From contig JAQTNM010000001.1 of the NCBI GenBank assembly GCA_028713875.1, forward strand, positions 1 through 31,921: a DNA stretch of 31,921 bases. The letters run 5' to 3'. The notes below the pieces were generated by a model that was not told where the DNA came from, did no database searches, and was given only the letters and a program-made list of their open reading frames with translations. Made by a program: the position numbers and the translations under genes. The stretch's first letter is position 1; each line of letters opens with the position of its first letter. Origin of the DNA: Candidatus Omnitrophota bacterium (GTDB lineage: Bacteria > Omnitrophota > Gorgyraeia > Gygaellales > Profunditerraquicolaceae). This document shows positions 1 to 7,556 of this stretch, piece after piece.

Positions 1-2337
1 AGGCACAATCAGAGAGGTCTCGCGCACGACAGAGGCTTTTTCTCCGAATATGGCGCGCAGGAGTCTTTCTTCGGGAGATAACTCCGATTCGGCCTTAGGG
101 GTAACCTTGCCTACCAGTATATCCCCCGGGCCGACTTCCGCTCCGATACGGATTATACCGTCAGCGTCCAGATTGCGCAGGGCTTCTTCGCTGACGTTGG
201 GTATGTCGCGGGTTATTTCCTCGTTGCCCAGGCGGGTTTCCGTAGCCTCGATTTCAAATTCTTCCACATGGATAGAGGTAAGCATATCCTCTTTGACTAT
301 CCTGTCGTTGATGAGTATCGCGTCTTCAAAATTATATCCTCTCCAGGGCATAAAGGCGCATAAAAGATTCCTGCCTAAGGCCAGCTCTCCTCCTCTGGTA
401 GCCGTGCCGTCTGCAATAACCTGCCCCTTCTCAACATGGTCGCCGAGCTTAACCAGGGGCCTTTGATTCAAACAGGTATCGGCATTGGTGCGCAGGAATT
501 TCTTCAAATGATAGATCTTTTTGCCCACCGTGATCGAGGATGCATCAACATTGGTAACCCTGCCCGAATCTTCCGCCACCACCACTGTCCCGGAATCAAG
601 GGCTACTTTCGCTTCCATTTGGGTACCTACAAGAGGCGACTCTGTCACCATTAAAGGTACAGCCTGTCTTTGCATATTTGAGCCCATGAGCGCACGGTTG
701 GCATCGTCATGCTCAAGAAAAGGGATCAGAGAAGCTGCTACTGAAACTAATTGTTTGGGAGAAACGTCCATATACTGGACCTGCTTGCCGTGCACTTTGG
801 GAAAATCGCCTTTATACCTGCAGGAAACCTCGCGCTCTTGAAATGTACCGTCGGTCTCCAATGGCACGTTTGCCTGGGCAATGATCTTGTCCTCTTCAAC
901 GTCCGCAGTCAGGTATTCAATCTTACGCGTGACTTTTCCATCTTCTGCCTTGCGGTAAGGCGTCTCCAGTATTCCTAATGGATTTACGCGGGCATATGTG
1001 CTTAAGGAGGCGATAAGCCCGATATTCGGGCCTTCGGGAGTCTCTATGGGGCATATCCTTCCGTAATGAGAAGGGTGTATGTCCCTGACTTCAAAACCTG
1101 CGCGTTCGCGGGAAAGGCCCCCCGGACCCAATGCGCTTAATCTCCTTTTGTGAGTCATTTCCGCAAGGGGATTAACCTGGTCCATAAACTGGGAAAGCTG
1201 GCTGCGGGCAAAGAAATCGCGGATCTGGTTGGACAATAATTTCGAATTAATCAGGTAATGCACGCTTAAGGCGGAGAAATCCCCCAATATGCTTAATCTC
1301 TCTATTATCGAACGCTCAACCCTGGCCAGGCCTATTCTGACCTGGTTCTGCACCAGTTCGCCTACCGTCTTTATGCGGCGGTTGCCCAGGTGATCGATAT
1401 CATCAAGCTTGCCTTCTCCGGATTTAAGCTTGATCATATACTCGATGACCCTGATGACGGTATCTGAATCCAGGATCCTTTTCTCCAAAGAGACGTCCAT
1501 GCCCAGTTTTCTATTTAGCATGAAACGGCCGACCCTTTCCAGGTCATATCTGCCGGGGTCAAAGAATAAACGGTAAAATAAAGCCTCTGCCGCCTCTTTT
1601 GTCACCGGTTCGGTAGGACGCACCTTGCGGTAAAAATCAATATAGGCCTCTTCTTTATTTTTGGTGTAATCTTTCTTCAGGGTATTTGCGATCTCGGGGT
1701 ATTCTTTTCCGAATGCGGCAATGATATCCTGGTCGGTAGAAAAACCCAGGATCCTCAATATCTGCGTGGCGGGGAAATTCCTGCGCCTGTCAACATAGGC
1801 GAGTATGGATTCGGTAAGGTCATATTTAAACTCAAGCCAGGCGCCGCGGTAAGGGATAATGCGGCCGTAGAATATCTTTTTGCCGGTAGGATGCTCTTCT
1901 TCTTCAAAAGATACGCCGGGAGAACGCTGCAGCTGGCTGACCACGACGCGTTCGTCACCATTGATGATAAAGGTGCCGGTGTCTGTCATTAAGGGGAGTT
2001 CTCCGAAATAGGCATCCTGTTCTTTGGTATCTCCGGGAGTGATCAACCTGAATTTAACCTTAAGAGGCGCCGCATAAGTCAGGCCCCTGCGTTTACATTC
2101 GGCAATATCGTATTTGGGCTTTCCCAGAGAATAGCTGATAAACTCCAGCTTTACCGAACGGTTGACATCCTCTATGGGGAAGATCTCCTCAAACACCTCC
2201 TGCAGCCCTATGCGCTTACGCTCTGAAGGGTTTATATCGGTCTGCAGAAATTCGCGGTAAGAGGCGCACTGCACATCCAGAAAGTGCGGCAAGTCATAAA
2301 CTTCTTTTAATTTTGCAAAGTTCTTGCGCTTAGTCAT
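1..2337 (-). CDS. rpoB: RNA polymerase beta subunit (partial, 3' end outside window)
   Basis: This is the catalytic beta subunit of RNA polymerase, read from ATG at 2337 and open for 779 codons to the window edge. The protein starts [20 protein letters not shown]. The rifampicin-pocket region lies at about 1090-1200 and reads [20 protein letters not shown] followed by [20 protein letters not shown]. The residues matching E. coli D516, H526 and S531 are all wild type, so no resistance change is seen there. The last visible residues, [10 protein letters not shown], match the conserved block before the C-terminal third of the protein, so roughly a third or more is missing. It follows rplL after a 73-nt spacer that holds a strong hairpin. 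rpoC is expected just outside the window. Confidence 0.98.
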   Translation of the reverse strand, partial: MTKRKNFAKLKEVYDLPHFLDVQCASYREFLQTDINPSERKRIGLQEVFEEIFPIEDVNRSVKLEFISYSLGKPKYDIAECKRRGLTYAAPLKVKFRLITPGDTKEQDAYFGELPLMTDTGTFIINGDERVVVSQLQRSPGVSFEEEEHPTGKKIFYGRIIPYRGAWLEFKYDLTESILAYVDRRRNFPATQILRILGFSTDQDIIAAFGKEYPEIANTLKKDYTKNKEEAYIDFYRKVRPTEPVTKEAAEALFYRLFFDPGRYDLERVGRFMLNRKLGMDVSLEKRILDSDTVIRVIEYMIKLKSGEGKLDDIDHLGNRRIKTVGELVQNQVRIGLARVERSIIERLSILGDFSALSVHYLINSKLLSNQIRDFFARSQLSQFMDQVNPLAEMTHKRRLSALGPGGLSRERAGFEVRDIHPSHYGRICPIETPEGPNIGLIASLSTYARVNPLGILETPYRKAEDGKVTRKIEYLTADVEEDKIIAQANVPLETDGTFQEREVSCRYKGDFPKVHGKQVQYMDVSPKQLVSVAASLIPFLEHDDANRALMGSNMQRQAVPLMVTESPLVGTQMEAKVALDSGTVVVAEDSGRVTNVDASSITVGKKIYHLKKFLRTNADTCLNQRPLVKLGDHVEKGQVIADGTATRGGELALGRNLLCAFMPWRGYNFEDAILINDRIVKEDMLTSIHVEEFEIEATETRLGNEEITRDIPNVSEEALRNLDADGIIRIGAEVGPGDILVGKVTPKAESELSPEERLLRAIFGEKASVVRETSLIVP

Positions 2338-2357
2338 TTTGATTAATTGATTAATGG

Positions 2358-2383
2358 GTTAATTTACCATCCCGTAAATTAAC
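2358..2383 (-). promoter_or_regulatory. Hairpin in the rplL-rpoB spacer (candidate attenuator or RNase processing site)
   Basis: A perfect 10-bp inverted repeat (GTTAATTTAC and its complement) with a 6-nt loop sits in the 73-nt spacer between rplL and rpoB. It lacks the U-run of an intrinsic terminator. In E. coli the equivalent spacer holds an attenuator and an RNase III site that adjust rpoB relative to the ribosomal proteins, so a similar role is inferred here by position only. Confidence 0.55.
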
Positions 2384-2410
2384 AGCTCGCCAATTAGCCA
2401 CTCCCTGTAT

Positions 2411-2797
2411 TTACTTTAATTCTACGGTAGCTCCGGCTGTCTCAAGCTTCTTTTTCATCTCTGCGGCTTCTTCTTTTGTCGCGCCTTCTTTTACGGGCTT
2501 GGGTGCGCCGTCAACCAGATCCTTGGCTTCCTTCAGGCCGAGGCTGGTAATCGCCCTTACTTCCTTGATCACCGCGATCTTATTGGCGCCGGCATTAACC
2601 AGGACCACGGTAAAGGTGCTCTTTTCTTCAGCAGCAGCTGCTCCAGGAGCAGCGCCTGCGGCTGCGGGCATAGCCATCATCGGCATATTCGCCTTTACGT
2701 CAAACTTTTCTTCCAGGGCTTTGACTAAATCTGCCAGCTCCAGGACGCTTAAGTCCTCTATAGATTTAATCATACCTTCTAATTTCTCGTTTGCCAT
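2411..2797 (-). CDS. rplL: 50S ribosomal protein L7/L12
   Basis: Stalk protein of the large ribosomal subunit that recruits translation GTPases. Its 128 aa match the family length. The N-terminal dimerisation part (about 1-35), a flexible Ala/Gly/Met-rich hinge (about 38-57) and the C-terminal domain with the conserved run [19 protein letters not shown] are all present. A strong Shine-Dalgarno AAGGAGG lies just upstream of ATG 2797. The gene sits directly downstream of rplJ, whose product anchors L7/L12 dimers to the ribosome. The strong ribosome site fits the need for several L7/L12 copies per ribosome. Confidence 0.98.
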   Translation of the reverse strand: MANEKLEGMIKSIEDLSVLELADLVKALEEKFDVKANMPMMAMPAAAGAAPGAAAAEEKSTFTVVLVNAGANKIAVIKEVRAITSLGLKEAKDLVDGAPKPVKEGATKEEAAEMKKKLETAGATVELK

Positions 2798-2811
2798 TTT
2801 ATCTTCCTCCT

Positions 2812-3339
2812 TTAACTAGTCTTCTTTTGCCTTATCTGGTCCAAACAATAAACAAACTTCGCCAATACGCGGTTGAGCGTTACGGCTAATCCCGATATCG
2901 GCGAATTCAAAAGCACCACTAACTGGTGTCTTAAGACCTCCATGGGGGGTATTGTAGCCAGGGCTTCGATATCTTTCTGTCCCAAAACTTTATCTTCCAG
3001 GAATCCGGCTTCCAGCTTCAGCTGTTCGTGTTCCTTGGAAAAAGTACACAGCGCCTTGGAAGCAGCGATCGGTTCTTCACTTACAAAGATCAAGCCACAG
3101 GGGCCCTCAATGGTCTTAACCACCGTATCGAACCCTGAATCTTTTAGGGCGCGCCTGGCTACGCTGTTTTTTGCCACAAACAGATTCGCCCCGGATACTT
3201 TTAACTGCTGCCTCAATGCGCTAATGTCGGGGCTGGATAGCCCGGAGTACTTTACAATAAAAAATGCGCTCGCATTTTTAAGGTTATTCTTGATGCGGTT
3301 CTCTGAAGCTTCTTTGACTATAAGGCCGATTTTCTTCAT
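2812..3339 (-). CDS. rplJ: 50S ribosomal protein L10
   Basis: Base of the ribosomal stalk; it binds 23S rRNA and carries L7/L12 dimers on its C-terminal helix. Its 175 aa are of normal length. The family pattern is visible: an N-terminal block ([20 protein letters not shown]), the segment [13 protein letters not shown], and a hydrophobic C-terminal helix for L12 binding. The start ATG overlaps the rplA stop (ATGA), so there is no intergenic L10 leader where an L10-L12 autoregulatory RNA fold would normally sit. Translation is probably coupled to rplA. Any feedback site must lie inside rplA or farther upstream. Confidence 0.97.
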   Translation of the reverse strand: MKKIGLIVKEASENRIKNNLKNASAFFIVKYSGLSSPDISALRQQLKVSGANLFVAKNSVARRALKDSGFDTVVKTIEGPCGLIFVSEEPIAASKALCTFSKEHEQLKLEAGFLEDKVLGQKDIEALATIPPMEVLRHQLVVLLNSPISGLAVTLNRVLAKFVYCLDQIRQKKTS

Positions 3340-4016
3340 ATCGCGATTTTTAAACCCGGGTTCATGGTTGAGGAAATAAACAAACTCTTGATGAACTTAC
3401 CCTTAACCGAAGCGGGCTTTGCTTCAGTCAGGGCATCAATGACCTTGGAGGCGTTATCGTGCAGCTTATCCGCCTCAAAAGAAATTTTGCCTACCGATAT
3501 GTGCACGCCGCTCTGCTTGTCTACCCGGAATTCCACTTTGCCTTTTTTTACGTCGCCGATTGCCTTGGCAATATCGTTGGTAACGGTGCCGGTCTTGGGG
3601 CTGGGCATAAGCCCGCGCGGCCCCAGGACTTTACCCAGGCGGCTTAAGTCCTTCATCATCTCGGGAGTGGCTATGGCGCAGTCAAAATCCAGGAACCCGG
3701 CCGCTACTTTCTCTATCAGCTCGGGGCCGCCGACATAATCGGCCTGGGCATCTTTTGCGATACTTTCGTGCTCGCCTTTACAAAAGACAGCAACCCTTAC
3801 TTTTTTCCCCGTCCCATGCGGAAGCACAACGGTACCGCGTACCATCTGGTCGGACTTTTTAGGGTCCACGCTTAAATTAAAATGCAGGTCAACCGAGCTG
3901 TCAAACTTGGGAGGGTTCATCTTCTTTAAAGATACGATCGCCTCGTTAAGCTGATAAACGGTATTTGCATCTATCTGCTTTAATGACTCCTTGTACCGTT
4001 TACTGTACGTTCTCAT
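3336..4016 (-). CDS. rplA: 50S ribosomal protein L1
   Basis: L1 stalk protein that binds 23S rRNA near the E site and in many bacteria represses its own operon. Its 226 aa are close to the usual 225-235. The signature stretch [19 protein letters not shown] is intact in the middle of the protein, and the second RNA-binding block includes [15 protein letters not shown]. It starts 2 nt after the rplK stop (TAAAAATG arrangement) and ends in a 4-nt overlap with rplJ. This is the standard rplK-rplA-rplJ-rplL order. Confidence 0.98.
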   Translation of the reverse strand: MRTYSKRYKESLKQIDANTVYQLNEAIVSLKKMNPPKFDSSVDLHFNLSVDPKKSDQMVRGTVVLPHGTGKKVRVAVFCKGEHESIAKDAQADYVGGPELIEKVAAGFLDFDCAIATPEMMKDLSRLGKVLGPRGLMPSPKTGTVTNDIAKAIGDVKKGKVEFRVDKQSGVHISVGKISFEADKLHDNASKVIDALTEAKPASVKGKFIKSLFISSTMNPGLKIAI

Positions 4017-4018
4017 TT

Positions 4019-4447
4019 TTAACCTTCCACGGCTATGCCCATGCTTCTGGCTGTGCCGGCGATGATCTTGACTGCCTCTTCCATATCCTGGGTATTTAAA
4101 TCCTTGGCTTTCAGCTTGGCAATCTCTTCAATCTGTTTCCTGGTTACCGTGCCTATCGTCTCCTTGCCGGCTATACCCGAAGCCTTTGCCAGATTAGCTG
4201 CGCGTTTCAGAAGAACTGATGAAGGAGGACTTTTAATAATAAAAGTAAAACTTCTGTCTTCGTATACGCTGATGACAGCCGGCAAGATCAATCCCTCGCC
4301 CTTTCCTTTAGTCTGGTCGTTAAACTGCTTGCAGAACTGCATGATGTTGACGCCGTGCTGGCCTAAAGCCGGGCCGACCGGGGGAGCGGGATTGGCGGCT
4401 CCTGCGGGTACGTATAATTTGATCTGTGCCACTACCTTTTTAGCCAT
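4019..4447 (-). CDS. rplK: 50S ribosomal protein L11
   Basis: L11 binds the GTPase-associated region of 23S rRNA and is needed for stringent-response sensing. Its 142 aa are full length. The proline-rich N-terminal block [20 protein letters not shown] and the C-terminal rRNA-binding domain ending [14 protein letters not shown] are typical. It lies 1 nt after nusG and directly before rplA, the usual bacterial order. Confidence 0.98.
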   Translation of the reverse strand: MAKKVVAQIKLYVPAGAANPAPPVGPALGQHGVNIMQFCKQFNDQTKGKGEGLILPAVISVYEDRSFTFIIKSPPSSVLLKRAANLAKASGIAGKETIGTVTRKQIEEIAKLKAKDLNTQDMEEAVKIIAGTARSMGIAVEG

Positions 4448-4448
4448 T

Positions 4449-4976
4449 CTATATTTTCTCTACCTGCCAATATTCCAATTCTACCGGCGTGGACCTTCCG
4501 AAGATAGAGACACTTACCTTTAATTTGCCTTTCTCCGGATGGATCTCTTCTATAGTGCCGTTGAAATTCAGAAAAGGCCCTTCGGTTATCCTGACCTGCT
4601 CTCCTCTTTCAAAAATTATCTTGGGGCTGGGCTTAACCTGTGTATCCTGGGCTTTCTTAAGTATATTGTCTATTTCGGCTTGCGGCAGAGGCATGGGCTT
4701 TTTCCCTAAACCGATGAAACCGGTTACTCCCGGAGTAGTCTTTATGAGGAGGTGCGTCTGCTCCGTCAATTCCATTTCCACCAGCAGATAACCCGGGAAA
4801 AACTTCCTCTGTGATATCCTGCGCCTGCCGGAACGGATTTCCGAAACCTGCTCGGTGGGGATGACCACTTTGGTAATGAGCTCGTTTAACCCCTGCCCCG
4901 AAATCCTGCTTTCCAGCAATGCCTTTACCTTATCTTCCGCGCCAGTCTGTGTATGCACCACGTACCAGTTCATCAT
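4449..4976 (-). CDS. nusG: Transcription termination/antitermination factor NusG
   Basis: NusG binds RNA polymerase through its N-terminal NGN domain and Rho or ribosomal S10 through its C-terminal KOW domain. At 175 aa it is the compact two-domain form. The NGN start [20 protein letters not shown] is canonical. The KOW domain around residues 120-150 contains [20 protein letters not shown]. Two adjacent ATG codons (4976 and 4973) overlap the secE stop, so the exact start is uncertain by one codon. The secE-nusG-rplK order is conserved in bacteria. Confidence 0.97.
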   Translation of the reverse strand: MMNWYVVHTQTGAEDKVKALLESRISGQGLNELITKVVIPTEQVSEIRSGRRRISQRKFFPGYLLVEMELTEQTHLLIKTTPGVTGFIGLGKKPMPLPQAEIDNILKKAQDTQVKPSPKIIFERGEQVRITEGPFLNFNGTIEEIHPEKGKLKVSVSIFGRSTPVELEYWQVEKI

Positions 4977-5164
4977 CTAAATATGAAATTCAGCGTCCTG
5001 GAAAGAATGAAATCGGTCAGGAATATGAAGAGGGCCATTATTGCGGTTATCACTATAACCACAAAGGTAGAACCCAACACCTCTTGTCGCGTTGACCATG
5101 ATACCTTCCCTAACTCTGCCTTTACTTCTTTTAAAAAATTTGCCGGTTTTGCAAATACGCTCAT
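4973..5164 (-). CDS. secE: Preprotein translocase subunit SecE
   Basis: Small clamp subunit of the SecYEG channel. At 63 aa it is the short single-helix form rather than the three-helix E. coli form. The amphipathic part FLKEVKAELGKVSWSTRQEV carries the conserved K-E-L-x-K-V-x-W-P/S signature. It is followed by one transmembrane helix (about residues 33-55). It lies between tRNA-Trp and nusG, the usual location. A short AGAGG motif stands upstream of ATG 5164. Confidence 0.95.
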   Translation of the reverse strand: MSVFAKPANFLKEVKAELGKVSWSTRQEVLGSTFVVIVITAIMALFIFLTDFILSRTLNFIFR

Positions 5165-5194
5165 TATGCCTCTTTTAGGTTCGACTCACACCAA

Positions 5195-5265
5195 CAGGAG
5201 CGGCAGGAGTCGAACCTGCAGTCACGGTTTTGGAGACCGTTGGTTTGCCATTAACCGACGCTCCT
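5195..5265 (-). tRNA. tRNA-Trp (anticodon CCA)
   Basis: The minus strand folds as a full cloverleaf. The acceptor is AGGAGCG/CGCTCCT, the D stem GGTT/AACC, the anticodon stem ACGGT/ACCGT with loop CTCCAAA (CCA), and the T arm GCAGG-TTCGACT-CCTGC. The discriminator base is G. The 3' CCA is not encoded. Its place between rpmG and secE is a conserved arrangement. Confidence 0.97.
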
Positions 5266-5280
5266 AAGAAAACTAAAAAA

Positions 5281-5430
5281 CTACTTTATCTCTTTATGCA
5301 GACTGTGCTTGTGGCAATGCCTGCAGAATCTGCTTATCTCTAATTTTTCCTGGTGCGTCTTCTTGTTCTTGGTCGTGGTGTAATTCCGGTTCTTGCAGAC
5401 CGTGCATTCTAAAGTGATTATCTCGCGCAT
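5281..5430 (-). CDS. rpmG: 50S ribosomal protein L33 (zinc-binding form)
   Basis: Small large-subunit ribosomal protein of 49 aa, starting [20 protein letters not shown] and ending [16 protein letters not shown]. Two CxxC pairs (ECTVC and FCRHC) make this the zinc-ribbon form of L33. It lies between tRNA-Thr and tRNA-Trp in the usual rpmG-secE-nusG setting. No clear Shine-Dalgarno is seen before ATG 5430. The length and both CxxC pairs make the call secure. Confidence 0.95.
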   Translation of the reverse strand: MREIITLECTVCKNRNYTTTKNKKTHQEKLEISRFCRHCHKHSLHKEIK

Positions 5431-5470
5431 AAAATTAATCTTGAATGAGTGGTTGCGTCCGCTCCAAAAA

Positions 5471-5543
5471 AGCTGGAGACGGGAATTGAACCCGTGACCC
5501 CGTCCTTACCAAGGACGTGCTCTGCCAACTGAGCTACTCCAGC
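5471..5543 (-). tRNA. tRNA-Thr (anticodon GGT)
   Basis: The minus strand folds as a cloverleaf with acceptor GCTGGAG/CTCCAGC, a D arm containing AGTTGGC, anticodon stem CGTCC/GGACG with loop TTGGTAA (GGT), and T arm ACGGG-TTCAATT-CCCGT. The discriminator is T(U), and CCA is not encoded. It is the first gene after the promoter at 5708-5736. A tuf gene often stands before this tRNA in other genomes but is absent here. Confidence 0.97.
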
Positions 5544-5612
5544 GCTCAAAAAGATCACAGGCTTACTCGCTTTACCTATATATATACGTAGAGACAAAAA
5601 ACTCCTCCGCTT

Positions 5613-5634
5613 AAAGAATTCTTCAAAATTCTTT
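5613..5634 (-). other. Leader hairpin upstream of tRNA-Thr
   Basis: An 8-bp inverted repeat (AAAGAATT / AATTCTTT) with a 6-nt loop lies in the roughly 160-nt leader between the promoter and tRNA-Thr. It could mark 5' processing of the tRNA-containing transcript. It is AT-rich and weak, and no function is assigned. Confidence 0.4.
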
Positions 5635-5707
5635 TTTTCGCCTTGAACCCTTAACGTTTTGCGAGAAAACGCGGTGAAGTTATTTTGCGGGTTACTGTAA
5701 AACAATA

Positions 5708-5736
5708 AGAATACATTAAGAAATGGATCTTGTCAA
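5708..5736 (-). promoter_or_regulatory. Sigma-70-type promoter of the tRNA-Thr/rpmG/secE/nusG/rpl/rpoB operon
   Basis: On the minus strand, TTGACA (5736-5731) is followed after exactly 17 nt by TATTCT (5713-5708), a near-consensus promoter. The predicted transcript starts around 5701, about 160 nt before tRNA-Thr. No other comparable promoter was noticed between here and rpoB. Confidence 0.85.
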
Positions 5737-5777
5737 CACTTTTTTACAAATTTTTTAGCATAACGCATCTCATTTTT

Positions 5778-5822
5778 TTGGCCTCCGCACGCTGAAAATT
5801 TTCTAATGCGTGCTCCGGCCAA
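5778..5822. repeat. 45-bp hairpin resembling a shortened copy (C) of the extragenic palindromic repeat
   Basis: Arms TTGGCC and GCACGC pair with GCGTGC and GGCCAA around a 3x3 internal loop. The centre is the palindrome GAAAATTTTC (5794-5803). Read on the minus strand, its first half (GGAGCACGCATTAG) closely matches the left arm of copy A (GGAGCGCGCATTAG). Its second half (AAAATTTTCAGC) matches the right arm of copy B exactly. It therefore looks like the two outer arms joined after loss of the core. It is followed by A-rich, not U-rich, sequence on the minus strand, so it is not a standard terminator. Confidence 0.5.
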
Positions 5823-6034
5823 GAAGCCTGAGATATCCTTTCCTGGAAAATTATCGTAATTTTAAGCCCCTGGGCGTCTTACGCTCGTTCGGAAACGGTA
5901 TTGAATTTAGGAGACCCTACTCAAAAACACTCGTTACAATTAATATCCGGTCAAATGAATTGTGTTGCTTATTGATAAATAACAGCCGGGTTAAGTTGTG
6001 GAAGACTTAAGGTAACTACCTTAGTCAGAGAATA
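5823..6034. other. Intergenic stretch without a recognisable gene
   Basis: This is the rest of the 491-bp gap between tRNA-Thr and the pilin gene. It holds a 7-bp AT-rich inverted repeat (AAAATTA/TAATTTT, 5847-5863) and a short palindrome TAAGGTA-AC-TACCTTA (6008-6023) just after the pilin stop. No coding sequence, RNA gene or convincing terminator was found. An open frame at 5810-6010 has no family resemblance and overlaps the hairpin. Confidence 0.5.
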
Positions 6035-6481
6035 TTATCCGGAGCCCGGAAGGCCAAAGCACGGGTCAAACCCCTCAGTATAAAAGCAGTGCCAGTTGCT
6101 TTGGCCTGTGTCCAGATGATATTCCAGATAGTATTCATAACCCCTAGATGCGTTTGGGGTCTTGCCGCTACTGGTGCATCTGGTTGCTCGCAAGCGCAGC
6201 GAGTCTGACGTTATAGTCCCAATTTCATACCTATAGAAGTTTGTAGATACACAGGAATTAGTCGCCCCTACGTCGGCATTCACTATCCCGGTCAGCGAAC
6301 CATTTTTCCAATAATATTCTGTCGCCATCTGACGCATATTTCCAATACGTACTTTAGCTTCGGCAAGGCGGGTGCTTTCTACTTGTTTGCTGTATTGGGT
6401 AAAACCTAAGGTGGCCAGGATGCCTAAAATAACTATAACTACGACTAATTCCAACAGGGTAAACGCGCGGTTTTTGATCAT
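6035..6481 (-). CDS. Type IV pilin-like / general secretion pseudopilin
   Basis: A 148-aa pilin-like protein. The N-terminus MIKNRAFTLLELVVVIVILG is a class III prepilin signal: a short basic leader, a cleavage site before Phe7, Glu at mature position 5 (E11), and a hydrophobic helix. Ala rather than Gly precedes the cleavage site. The globular part has a Cys pair near the C-terminus (WHCFYTEGFDPCFG), a common disulfide loop in pilins. A GspG/PilE-type shaft subunit or pseudopilin is likely. No assembly ATPase, peptidase or secretin gene is present here, so it is a solitary gene. It has its own promoter just upstream. Confidence 0.88.
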   Translation of the reverse strand: MIKNRAFTLLELVVVIVILGILATLGFTQYSKQVESTRLAEAKVRIGNMRQMATEYYWKNGSLTGIVNADVGATNSCVSTNFYRYEIGTITSDSLRLRATRCTSSGKTPNASRGYEYYLEYHLDTGQSNWHCFYTEGFDPCFGLPGSG

Positions 6482-6488
6482 TGGTATT

Positions 6489-6516
6489 AGTTTACATCTG
6501 CACCTATTTTTGTCAA
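6489..6516 (-). promoter_or_regulatory. Putative promoter of the pilin gene
   Basis: TTGACA (6516-6511) is followed after 16 nt by TAAACT (6494-6489) on the minus strand. The expected start is within 1-2 nt of the ATG at 6481, and no Shine-Dalgarno precedes that ATG, so the mRNA may be leaderless. The -10 box matches consensus at only 4 of 6 positions. Confidence 0.5.
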
Positions 6517-6564
6517 CTTTTTTATGGAATAAATCTGAGGATGGATATCTTATCCTAATTATGA

Positions 6565-6731
6565 AATTTTAGGTTTTTGCTGGAGCGCGCATTAGGATTT
6601 TTTCGGCAAGAGTGTGCAAGGATTTACGAGGAGTGGAAAACGCTAATCCGATACAGGCTACTCGCAGCGACGAAGTAAACCGTAGCACACGGCGAAAAAA
6701 TTAGAGCGCTGCGGAAGCAAAACCAAAAATT
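6565..6731. repeat. Extragenic imperfect palindromic repeat, copy A (167 bp)
   Basis: Inverted arms of about 50 bp run from AATTTTAGG at the left to CCAAAAATT at the right and pair over several blocks. Examples are AGCGC (6584-6588)/GCGCT (6706-6710), ATTTTTTCG (6597-6605)/CGAAAAAAT (6693-6701) and GTGTGC (6612-6617)/GCACAC (6685-6690). The core at 6624-6687 matches copy B at 58 of 64 positions, including a 26-nt identical run. It lies 39 nt beyond the rsmA stop and before the pilin promoter. No transposase or coding frame is present. Confidence 0.9.
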
Positions 6732-6770
6732 CCTACTTGAGCAGAAAATTGACAGACTAAATGTATAACT

Positions 6771-7556
6771 TTATAGATTAGCTAAGTGGGCGAAATCGGA
6801 GAGGGCCAGGTCTTCGGGGCGGATGTTTGCATTTATATTGTAATTGCGGAAAAATTTTTCCAGCTTTTCGGATGGAACAGTCTCACGAAGGCTGTTCCTT
6901 AATGTCTTTCTCCTCTTGTTGAATGCCGAGCGGATAACCTTGAAAAAATATTCTTCGTCCTTCACTTTTACCGCGGGCTGGTCTCTTATCTCCAGTGACA
7001 GGAAAGACGAATCCACTTTCGGAGCGGGATTAAAACTCGTATTCTTAATGGAAAACATGACTCTGGGCAGGCAATAGTATTGGACAAAACAGCTGAATGA
7101 GCCGTAATCCTTGGAACCCGGCTTGGCGCAGATCCTGAGGGCAAATTCTTTCTGGACGGTGAGGAATATTTTTCCGATGATGTCGCGGTATCCCAACAGA
7201 TGCGCGATAATCGGGGAGGTAATGTAATAGGGCACGTTACCGATCACTTTTATTTTTTGGCGCAAGCTACCGAAATGACGCGCTAAATCAAGTTTCAATA
7301 TATCGGCTTTAATTATTTTTATGTTTTGGTGTCCCTGCGTAGAATCCTTTAATGCCTGCCACAGGTCCTTGTCAAACTCTACTGCATAGACGGTATCTAC
7401 ATGCTCGGCGATCAGATTCGTGATCTCTCCCCTGCCTGCTCCTATTTCCAGCACTATGTCTGTTTTCTGCAGCTGACAGGAAACGGCGATCTTTTTGCGG
7501 ATATTTTTGTCGGCGAGGAAATTCTGGCCTAGTCTTTTTTTAGGTTTAGGGTACAT
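6771..7556 (-). CDS. rsmA: 16S rRNA (adenine-1518/1519-N6) dimethyltransferase RsmA/KsgA
   Basis: SAM-dependent methyltransferase that dimethylates two adjacent adenines in helix 45 of 16S rRNA during small-subunit maturation. Its 261 aa are normal for the family. Visible motifs are KKRLGQNFL at the N-terminus, the SAM loop LEIGAGRGEIT (37-46) and catalytic motif IV GNVPYYI (106-112, normally N-L/I-P-Y). The C-terminal helical domain keeps SAFNKRRKTLRNSL. The start overlaps the 3' end of pdxA by 28 nt, which suggests translational coupling. The order surA-pdxA-rsmA is the same as in E. coli. Confidence 0.97.
   Translation of the reverse strand: MYPKPKKRLGQNFLADKNIRKKIAVSCQLQKTDIVLEIGAGRGEITNLIAEHVDTVYAVEFDKDLWQALKDSTQGHQNIKIIKADILKLDLARHFGSLRQKIKVIGNVPYYITSPIIAHLLGYRDIIGKIFLTVQKEFALRICAKPGSKDYGSFSCFVQYYCLPRVMFSIKNTSFNPAPKVDSSFLSLEIRDQPAVKVKDEEYFFKVIRSAFNKRRKTLRNSLRETVPSEKLEKFFRNYNINANIRPEDLALSDFAHLANL

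Noticed and set aside
50..978. Plus-strand open frames opposite rpoB
   Set aside because: They are antisense to a clearly conserved rpoB reading frame and encode low-complexity Ser/Arg/Leu-rich products typical of shadow frames.
5418..5705. 95-aa open frame on the minus strand spanning the tRNA-Thr gene
   Set aside because: It reads straight through tRNA-Thr and into rpmG in another frame, starts at the predicted transcript 5' end and resembles no protein.
5778..5822. Hairpin considered as a rho-independent terminator for the pilin transcript
   Set aside because: On the minus strand it is followed by an A-run, not a U-run; on the plus strand the T-run lies before the stem. No plus-strand gene precedes it.
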